Translations under genes and position numbers: made by a program | Shown: one piece after another, positions 1 through 4,330 of the stretch | Layout: each line of letters starts with the position of its first letter | Numbering within the stretch: position 1 is the first letter of the stretch | From: Candidatus Kaiserbacteria bacterium RIFCSPLOWO2_01_FULL_54_13 | GTDB lineage: Bacteria; Patescibacteriota; Minisyncoccia; Phycocordibacterales; UBA2100 | DNA length: 16,437 nt | Reading direction: 5' to 3' | Assembly: GCA_001781685.1 (NCBI GenBank) | Contig: MFLZ01000005.1 | Coordinates: forward strand, 1 to 16,437 | Notes under the pieces: model-generated | What the model was told of the DNA's origin: nothing | Seen by the model: the letters and a program-made list of their open reading frames with translations, nothing else | Database searches by the model: none

Positions 1-257
1 AAGAGGAGTGATTCGCTTGGATCGCACTTGAGCGGCGCACAGCGCTTCGCAGTGACAAGAAGCGAGCGCTCCTCTTTTCGTGAAATAGAGATTTCAGACT
101 CATTTTTTCCGGCTCGCTTTCGCATCTGCCGGATCTCTGCGCCGCCTCTCCGCGGTGCTTCGTCGAGCGGTTTGAAACCGAAGTACTCTACGATGCGAAT
201 TGCCGACTCGAGGAACGCTGCAGTGTTGGGGTGTTTTGTGCCTTTGAGCCGTAACAT
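1..257 (-). CDS. Partial N-terminal part of a possible histidyl-tRNA synthetase-like protein
   Basis: An open frame starts at ATG 257-255 on the minus strand and runs off the left edge (85 codons seen). The start reads MLRLKGTKHPNTAAF, followed by a helix-like stretch ending IVEYFGFKPLDEAPR. A phrase of the type (I/A)xxYYGFxPxxxP is what I recall near the N-terminus of short CPR histidyl-tRNA synthetases, which would make it a class II ligase charging tRNA-His. The remainder (SRKEERSLLVTAKRC) is compatible but not diagnostic, and none of class II motifs 1-3 lies in the window. The frame stays open upstream to a stop at 297-299 without a better start. No Shine-Dalgarno is visible. It is the last gene of the lepB-side minus cluster. 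The reading frame is well supported; the function is tentative. Confidence 0.42.
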   Translation of the reverse strand, partial: MLRLKGTKHPNTAAFLESAIRIVEYFGFKPLDEAPRRGGAEIRQMRKRAGKNESEISISRKEERSLLVTAKRCAPLKCDPSESLL

Positions 258-286
258 GTTAGATTTTGTTAGCGAACGGAGTAAGC

Positions 287-442
287 TTAGAAAATCTTAC
301 ACCCAGCACCAATTTGGTATCCGGAGCTAGTGAAGCCACTTTGAGATTTTGTTGAGCCAGTATCAATGGAGTATCGAATCTGAGAGAAAGTTGTGGGATG
401 CCAAATTGGTGCTGGGTTCAGAAAAATATAGTCGCTTGTCAT
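287..442 (-). CDS. Possible small protein, 51 aa, function unknown
   Basis: An ATG at 442-440, 13 nt after the lepB stop, is preceded by a good Shine-Dalgarno (AAGGAG, 5 nt spacer) and opens a 51-codon frame ending at TAA 289-287. The product starts MTSDYIFLNPAP and ends SSGYQIGAGCKIF. Its Ser/Thr/Gly-rich, alternating C-terminal half resembles beta-strand repeats of secreted CPR proteins, so it could be a remnant of one. The codons for NPAPIWHP and GYQIGAGC lie on the two arms of a 22-bp inverted repeat, so the frame could also be a by-product of that repeat. No signal peptide is seen. It could be translationally coupled to lepB. Confidence 0.35.
   Translation of the reverse strand: MTSDYIFLNPAPIWHPTTFSQIRYSIDTGSTKSQSGFTSSGYQIGAGCKIF
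301..417. repeat. 22-bp inverted repeat enclosing 73 bp
   Basis: The arms 301-322 (ACCCAGCACCAATTTGGTATCC) and 396-417 are reverse complements at 21 of 22 positions; the single difference is at 318/400. Each arm also contains a short palindrome around CCAATTTGG. The pairing stops sharply at both ends. It may be the termini of a miniature (117-bp) element, or a long hairpin that ends lepB transcription, although no U-tract follows directly. Confidence 0.8.
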
Positions 443-455
443 ACTCACTCCTTAT

Positions 456-1049
456 TTATTCTGAATATCTTGCTTCTCCGGGGAGAAAAGAAATTTTGTT
501 GAACGGGTAGAGGCGCACGAATGCGCGGCCGACGATTGATTCGCGCGGCAGCGTTCCCCACAAGCGCGAGTCGGCCGAGACCCGACGGTTGTCGCCGAGG
601 ACGAAATATTCGCTCTCTCCGAGCGTGACCCGCATATTATTCTCACCTCCGAGGTTATTCGGATCGAGGTATGGCTCGTCGAGCGTGAATCCTTGGGGGT
701 GTTCATCGTTTACGACCGTTACGCGCTGTCCCTGAAGAACTACGGTCTCGCCGGGGAGGCCAATCACACGCTTAATAAGCGATCGCCCTTCCTCTTGGGG
801 GAGGTCGAAGACGATCACATCGCCCCGCTCCGGGTCTTCGAGGTCGTATGAGACCCTATCGATGATGAGATAGTGCCAATTGTCGAAGTTGGGCTCCATC
901 GATGCGCCTGAGACGACGTACGGAGCTGCGATGAAGAAGCGTATGAAGAGCGCAAGACCGAGGGCGACCACGGTGTAGAAGAGAAGAGAACTCTGAGAAC
1001 TACTGGGAACACTCGATCCCGGACTTTTTTGCACGACGGGATCAAACAT
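456..1049 (-). CDS. lepB: Signal peptidase I
   Basis: Membrane serine protease (family S26) that removes signal peptides from exported proteins on the outer face of the membrane. From ATG 1049 the protein has 197 residues. One N-terminal membrane helix (LLFYTVVALGLALFIRFFIA) is followed by box B SGASMEPN with the catalytic Ser50, box D KRVIGLPGE with the general-base Lys93, and box E GDNRxxSxDSR. All catalytic parts are present and the length is normal for a compact bacterial enzyme. An in-frame ATG at 1058 and a longer open frame to 1109 exist. I chose 1049 because TACAAT (1062-1057) lies 7 nt before it, matching the short-leader pattern elsewhere. Divergent from pth. Candidate clients are the signal-peptide-bearing small proteins at 9505-11156. 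Confidence 0.95.
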   Translation of the reverse strand: MFDPVVQKSPGSSVPSSSQSSLLFYTVVALGLALFIRFFIAAPYVVSGASMEPNFDNWHYLIIDRVSYDLEDPERGDVIVFDLPQEEGRSLIKRVIGLPGETVVLQGQRVTVVNDEHPQGFTLDEPYLDPNNLGGENNMRVTLGESEYFVLGDNRRVSADSRLWGTLPRESIVGRAFVRLYPFNKISFLPGEARYSE

Positions 1050-1056
1050 GGCAGGC

Positions 1057-1062
1057 ATTGTA
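1057..1062 (-). promoter_or_regulatory. -10 box of lepB (TACAAT)
   Basis: TACAAT on the minus strand ends 7 nt before ATG 1049, implying a transcript with almost no leader. No clear -35 box is seen. Confidence 0.4.
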
Positions 1063-1110
1063 CTCGGTGCACACCGTTGACACCAAGCTTTTGCGATGTC
1101 ACATCGCAAA

Positions 1111-1199
1111 AAAAGTTAAAATCCAAAATCCAAAAGCTAAAAGTCTCACTCATGTCCACTTTTCAACCCATTTTTAGCTTTTAACTTTTGCCTTTTGCC
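1111..1199. repeat. Heptad-periodic A/T arrays forming an inverted repeat
   Basis: Five consecutive A-rich heptads at 1111-1145 (AAAAGTT, AAAATCC, AAAATCC, AAAAGCT, AAAAGTC) face four T-rich heptads at 1172-1199 (TTTTAGC, TTTTAAC, TTTTGCC, TTTTGCC). AAAAGCTAAAA (1132-1142) and TTTTAGCTTTT (1172-1182) are exact reverse complements. The T-side ends at the pth -10 box. A similar array is at 3816-3901. Confidence 0.7.
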
Positions 1200-1200
1200 T

Positions 1201-1206
1201 TATGAT
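1201..1206 (+). promoter_or_regulatory. -10 box of pth (TATGAT)
   Basis: TATGAT ends 6 nt before the pth ATG at 1213, so transcription would begin at or next to the start codon. No Shine-Dalgarno lies upstream. Confidence 0.45.
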
Positions 1207-1212
1207 GCCACG

Positions 1213-1821
1213 ATGGCTTGGGTAATTGTCGGCTTGGGGAATCCCGGATATGAATATGACTCGACGAGGCATAATTGTGGGCGCATGGCGGTCGAATTTT
1301 TCGGCAAAAGCGCCGGTTTCAGGGAGTTTCGCGAGGATTTGAAGCGAAAGGTGCACGTTGGGAGCGGTCTCATCGGCAAAGTAGCGACTGTTTTGCTGCT
1401 TCCCGATACCTTTATGAACAAATCGGGTTTTACAGCTGCCAAATTCGTCAAAGGGTCCCGTGCCGCAGAGCGAATGGTCGTCGTTCACGACGACTTGGAC
1501 TTGCCGCTGGGAAGGATGAAGATTTCATACGACAGAAGCGGTGGTGGACACAAGGGAGTGGACTCGATCATACGTGCGGTGAAGACGCAAAGGTTTGCGC
1601 GTGTGCGCATCGGTGTCTCTCCAACGACCTCTTCGGGCGCGCTCCGGAAGCCGGAAGGGAAGAAAGTCGTGCACAATTTTATTCTCACGAAATTCCGCGC
1701 GCACGAACTTGCGATCTTGAAACCGGTTTTCAGGCGCGTCACAGATGCACTCGAAACAATTGTGCGCGAAGGCCGCGAGCACGCGATGAATGAGTTTAAC
1801 TCCGACGTTCAGCGAAGCTGA
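1213..1821 (+). CDS. pth: Peptidyl-tRNA hydrolase
   Basis: Recycles peptidyl-tRNA that falls off the ribosome by cutting the ester bond between peptide and tRNA. From ATG 1213 it is 202 aa, close to the bacterial norm. The N-terminal motif IVGLGNPG, catalytic His20 in TRHNCG, Asn69 in FMNKSG and Asp93 in VVHDDLDL stand at the numbers used for the E. coli enzyme. The GGH(N)G motif reads GGHKG, so the Asn114 position is Lys. A TTG 18 nt upstream would extend the frame but falls in the T-rich heptad array, so ATG next to MAWVIVGLGNPG is preferred. The stop codon lies inside a hairpin shared with the convergent rpsA end. Confidence 0.97.
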   Translation: MAWVIVGLGNPGYEYDSTRHNCGRMAVEFFGKSAGFREFREDLKRKVHVGSGLIGKVATVLLLPDTFMNKSGFTAAKFVKGSRAAERMVVVHDDLDLPLGRMKISYDRSGGGHKGVDSIIRAVKTQRFARVRIGVSPTTSSGALRKPEGKKVVHNFILTKFRAHELAILKPVFRRVTDALETIVREGREHAMNEFNSDVQRS

Positions 1822-1849
1822 AGTCGGAGCCCCGACCGAAGCGTCGGGG
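1800..1849. terminator. Two adjacent hairpins at the pth/rpsA convergent junction
   Basis: Hairpin 1: CTCCGAC (1800-1806) plus TTCAGC (1808-1813) pair with GCTGAA (1817-1822) and GTCGGAG (1823-1829); loop GAA, one bulged G. Hairpin 2: CCCCGAC (1830-1836) pairs with GTCGGGG (1843-1849), 6-nt loop. They fill the space between the genes exactly: the pth stop is inside hairpin 1 and the rpsA stop begins at 1850. There is no U-tract, so termination in both directions is inferred from position. Confidence 0.55.
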
Positions 1850-2995
1850 TTAGCTCACCGGCTTGAGTGTCATTCTGCGATCCTTCGGTTCGAAAAAGGT
1901 GATGGTGAAGGGGTAGACCTTGCCGAGTTCGAGCTTCGCACGGAGTTCCTCTTCTTTGCCATACTCTGAAATGTGCACGAGGCCAGCGACGCCTTCTTCT
2001 ATGGAGGCCAAGGCACCGTGCTTGTTGTACTTGATGATGACGGCGTTCACTTTTTGGTCTTTGTGGTATTTCATCGCTGCAGTTTTCCACGGGTCGTCCG
2101 TCAGGGCTTTGATGGAGAGCGAGACTTTGTCGTCCTTGATTTCGATGATTTTCACTTTTACGTTCTCGCCCACCTTGTATCGCGTCTTAGGATTTTCGAC
2201 GAGCGCCCAGTCCATCTCGGAGATGTGCACCAAGCCCTCGAGGCCTTCTTCGAGCTTCACGAAGACTCCGAACTCCGTTGCGCCTGTGACGATTCCTTCC
2301 AAGACGTTGCCCACGTGATACTTCTCTACCAGCGATGCGCGCTCCGAGGTCGAGGTGCCTTTTTCGGCGAAGATGAGTTTGTTTTCTTTTGGGCTCGCCG
2401 TGATAATCATCACTTCGAGTTTCTGACCGACGAGCTTCTTGAGTTCGGCGAAAATCTTTTCTTTGTCTCCGTCGGGGACGCGCGGGTAGTGCGCGGGCGA
2501 GAGCTGCGAAGCCGGAAGAAATCCTTGTATGCTATTCCAGTTGATGATGAGTCCGCCCTTGTTCGCCTCCGCGATTGGAAGTTCGAAGACGGTTTTTTTC
2601 TGAACGGCCGTCTCTGCTTCATTCCAGATCAATGCTTGCCGTGCCTCGCGCAGCGAAAGCTCGATGTATCCCTCTTCGTTGTCGAACCCCACGACTTTTG
2701 CCGTGATGGTGTCGCCGATGTTTACGTTTTTGAGGGTCTCGCGTGCGGAGAGGTACTCACGCCCGAAGATGATGCCTGTGCCGAAGGGGTGCAAATCAAC
2801 GAAAACACGCGCGCGACCAACCGCGATGACCGGACCTTCCACAACGTCGTCAGCGGCAGGCCGTTTGGGGACGGCGTTCAGGAGCTCCGCCATCGGGCCC
2901 TCCTTCGCTAAAGCTTCAGAGGGCAGGCCCTTTTCTTCTATCTCGTTATCGTCACTGTCGCTGACCTTCTTCTCTTCTGTTGCTAGTGCACTCAT
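1850..2995 (-). CDS. rpsA: Small-subunit ribosomal protein S1 (four S1 domains)
   Basis: RNA-binding ribosomal protein that helps load mRNA on the 30S subunit. The 381-aa product has an acidic N-terminal tail (residues 1-45) and four OB-fold S1 repeats at about 48-118, 130-215, 225-298 and 308-380. Repeat 3 carries the typical EGIVTGATEFGVFVKLEEGLEGLVHISEM pattern in shortened form (residues 233-261), and repeat 4 ends with EEGVAGLVHISE (333-344). E. coli S1 has six repeats; a four-repeat form is common outside Proteobacteria. ATG 2995 gives MSALATEEKK. The roughly 180-nt gap to the divergent gene leaves room for a leader. Residues 23-34 (GLPSEALAKEGP) coincide with a palindromic repeat. Another multi-S1 RNA-binding protein is possible but less likely. 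Confidence 0.92.
   Translation of the reverse strand: MSALATEEKKVSDSDDNEIEEKGLPSEALAKEGPMAELLNAVPKRPAADDVVEGPVIAVGRARVFVDLHPFGTGIIFGREYLSARETLKNVNIGDTITAKVVGFDNEEGYIELSLREARQALIWNEAETAVQKKTVFELPIAEANKGGLIINWNSIQGFLPASQLSPAHYPRVPDGDKEKIFAELKKLVGQKLEVMIITASPKENKLIFAEKGTSTSERASLVEKYHVGNVLEGIVTGATEFGVFVKLEEGLEGLVHISEMDWALVENPKTRYKVGENVKVKIIEIKDDKVSLSIKALTDDPWKTAAMKYHKDQKVNAVIIKYNKHGALASIEEGVAGLVHISEYGKEEELRAKLELGKVYPFTITFFEPKDRRMTLKPVS
2897..2924. repeat. Palindromic repeat inside the rpsA N-terminal tail
   Basis: GCCCTC (2897-2902) and GAGGGC (2919-2924) are inverted around a centre with the sequence TTCGCTAAAGCTTCA. It is read in frame in the low-complexity tail of S1, outside the folded domains, and resembles the TTCAGCGAAGCTGAA palindrome at 1808-1822. 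Confidence 0.45.
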
Positions 2996-3164
2996 GTTGC
3001 TTACGCTCGGACTATCCTGCCTACGCTACCGTGACAGTCAGCAGGGAAGCCTTACCGAACGCTACTATTAATTTGGTTACTAAACGCCTATTGGCGTCCG
3101 CACAATATATATGGAGAAAAGCCGGAAGTCAAAGCAAAATGCAAAAGTGAGGGGCCAGTCGATG
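2996..3164 (-). promoter_or_regulatory. rpsA leader region with a small hairpin
   Basis: On the minus strand TATATT (3109-3104) could be a -10 box, giving an approximately 100-nt rpsA leader. The leader contains ACGCC-AATA-GGCGT (3097-3084). Unlike its neighbours, rpsA has no -10 box right at its start codon, so a regulated leader is plausible but unproven. No Shine-Dalgarno is seen. Confidence 0.3.
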
Positions 3165-3170
3165 TATAAT
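3165..3170 (+). promoter_or_regulatory. -10 box TATAAT, leaderless promoter
   Basis: A perfect TATAAT ends 8 nt before the ATG at 3179. No convincing -35 box and no Shine-Dalgarno. The transcript should start at or next to the start codon. Confidence 0.6.
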
Positions 3171-3178
3171 ACACTCAC

Positions 3179-3796
3179 ATGATACTAACCTTCCACGAAG
3201 GCGCTTGCATTCGTGCACAAGCGGGGGATACGACACTCGTCTTCGGGCCGGTGTCGAAAGGCTCAAAGAATTTCAAGCCGACGAATTTCGGTGCCGATGT
3301 TGCATTAATATCTCTCAACCATCCGGATATGAACGGTGTTGAGGAGGCGGGTCGTGGCGACAAGCAGCCCTTCGTTATCTCCGGCCCCGGCGAGTATGAG
3401 GTAAAGGATATGACAGCGACGGGTTTTGCGTCCGGGTCCAAGTATGGGGGTGAAGCAAAGACGAACACAGTCTACTTAGTACACTTTGACGGACTTTCCG
3501 TCATGTACCTCGGGGCACTAGGCGACCTCGATCTGCCTTCGGAAATCGTGGAGACGGATTCGCCCGATGTTCTGATTATTCCTGTTGGCGGAAGTGGCGC
3601 ACTCACGCCCGCCGAAGCTCAGAAGCTTGCGGTAAAGCTAGAGGCAAAAATTGTTATTCCTGTTTTGTATGATGACAAGACACTGAAGCAGTTTCTGAAA
3701 GAAGCGGGCGAGGACGTGAAGCCCGTCGAGAAACTTACGCTCAAGCCGCGCGACGTGGTGGGAAAAGAAAGTGAAGTCGTAGTGCTCAGTACCTGA
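3179..3796 (+). CDS. Metallo-beta-lactamase-fold protein lacking most metal ligands
   Basis: 205 aa. It follows the order of small UlaG-like metallo-beta-lactamase-fold hydrolases of CPR bacteria: an N-terminal strand pair, an ADVALISLNHPDM segment (residues 39-51), FVISGPGEYEV (65-75), MYLGALGDLD (109-118), DVLIIPVGG (130-138) and KIVIPVLY (157-164). In active members the 39-51 segment carries HxHxDH; here those positions are Leu46, His48, Asp50 and Met51. The usual H(L)GDLG reads YLGALG, and the usual IPMHY reads IPVLY. The fold is probably kept while the dinuclear zinc site is not, so this is likely a pseudoenzyme or binding protein. It is followed by a hairpin at its stop codon and stands first in the group that includes gyrA. 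Confidence 0.8.
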   Translation: MILTFHEGACIRAQAGDTTLVFGPVSKGSKNFKPTNFGADVALISLNHPDMNGVEEAGRGDKQPFVISGPGEYEVKDMTATGFASGSKYGGEAKTNTVYLVHFDGLSVMYLGALGDLDLPSEIVETDSPDVLIIPVGGSGALTPAEAQKLAVKLEAKIVIPVLYDDKTLKQFLKEAGEDVKPVEKLTLKPRDVVGKESEVVVLST

Positions 3797-3800
3797 GCAC
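3782..3800 (+). terminator. Hairpin at the end of the MBL-fold gene
   Basis: GTGCTCAG (3782-3789) and CTGAGCAC (3793-3800) pair perfectly over a 3-nt loop and include the stop codon; AAATTTTC follows. Probably a weak intrinsic terminator or a 3' stabiliser. Confidence 0.5.
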
Positions 3801-3815
3801 AAATTTTCAAATCAC

Positions 3816-3901
3816 AATTTCCAATTTCCAATGAATTTTCAATGACGCAATTATCAAGATTAGATATTGATTGAAAATTGAGAATTGATAATTGAAAATT
3901 A
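3816..3901. repeat. Heptad-periodic AATTG/CAATT inverted array
   Basis: AATTTCC occurs twice in tandem at 3816-3829 and continues as AATGAAT and TTTCAAT. On the right, AAAATTG, AGAATTG, ATAATTG and AAAATTA run in 7-nt phase at 3874-3901. The two sides are imperfect inverted copies. The array fills the gap between the MBL-fold gene and the small membrane gene. Confidence 0.7.
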
Positions 3902-3909
3902 CGAATGCT

Positions 3910-4263
3910 ATGGTCATACAAAAAACAATCGACAATCTGAAGGAGAAGCCCAAGGACGAACGCAAGGTCGTCGCGGGAGGCATTGCGATAACGATTATGA
4001 CACTTCTCTTTATCGGCTGGGCGTTTCTCTTTTTCAAAAAGATACAACACGGCGGGGATTTACAGCTCGGTGGTGGAGCGCAGGAAGAGTTTAATTTCTC
4101 TTCGGTGCGTGAGGCGCAGCAAGAACTCATGAAAGGACTCTCTGGTTTCGATGAGCTGCGTGCAGTGCGCGAACAATCGACAGAGCGATATGAGCTTCCT
4201 GTGCAGGAAGACTCTCAGCAGAGCGAGACCGACCTCTTCGGCCGGCCGAGCACGTCTGATTAA
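3910..4263 (+). CDS. Small single-pass membrane protein, unknown function
   Basis: 117 aa from ATG 3910 (MVIQKTIDNLKEKPKDERK). A charged N-terminal segment with many Lys/Glu is followed by one membrane helix at about residues 22-42 (VVAGGIAITIMTLLFIGWAFLFF), then a soluble tail rich in Glu, Gln and Ser that ends GRPSTSD. The charge pattern suggests the N-terminus in the cytoplasm. A TTG 18 nt upstream lies inside the A/T heptad array and is not preferred. I recognise no family. It lies 67 nt before gyrA, which has its own promoter. Confidence 0.75.
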   Translation: MVIQKTIDNLKEKPKDERKVVAGGIAITIMTLLFIGWAFLFFKKIQHGGDLQLGGGAQEEFNFSSVREAQQELMKGLSGFDELRAVREQSTERYELPVQEDSQQSETDLFGRPSTSD

Positions 4264-4311
4264 TTTAATGAATTTTCGCACGCGCGTCATTCGTGCAAAA
4301 TGGCTTATTCC

Positions 4312-4320
4312 TGGTATAAT
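4312..4320 (+). promoter_or_regulatory. Extended -10 promoter of gyrA (TGGTATAAT)
   Basis: TGGTATAAT is a textbook extended -10 element. Its end is 10 nt before the gyrA ATG (4331), giving a leader of only a few nucleotides, and there is no Shine-Dalgarno. Confidence 0.65.
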
Positions 4321-4330
4321 TTGATAAATT

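Noticed and set aside
28..330. Plus-strand 100-codon frame at the left edge
   Set aside because: It is antisense to the better minus-strand frame with KHPNTAAF and YFGFKPL; its composition is Arg/Ser-rich with no domain pattern.
1973..2911. 312-codon plus-strand frame opposite rpsA
   Set aside because: It lies antisense to four clear S1 domains and is a Phe/Asp/Val-rich shadow of S1 codons.
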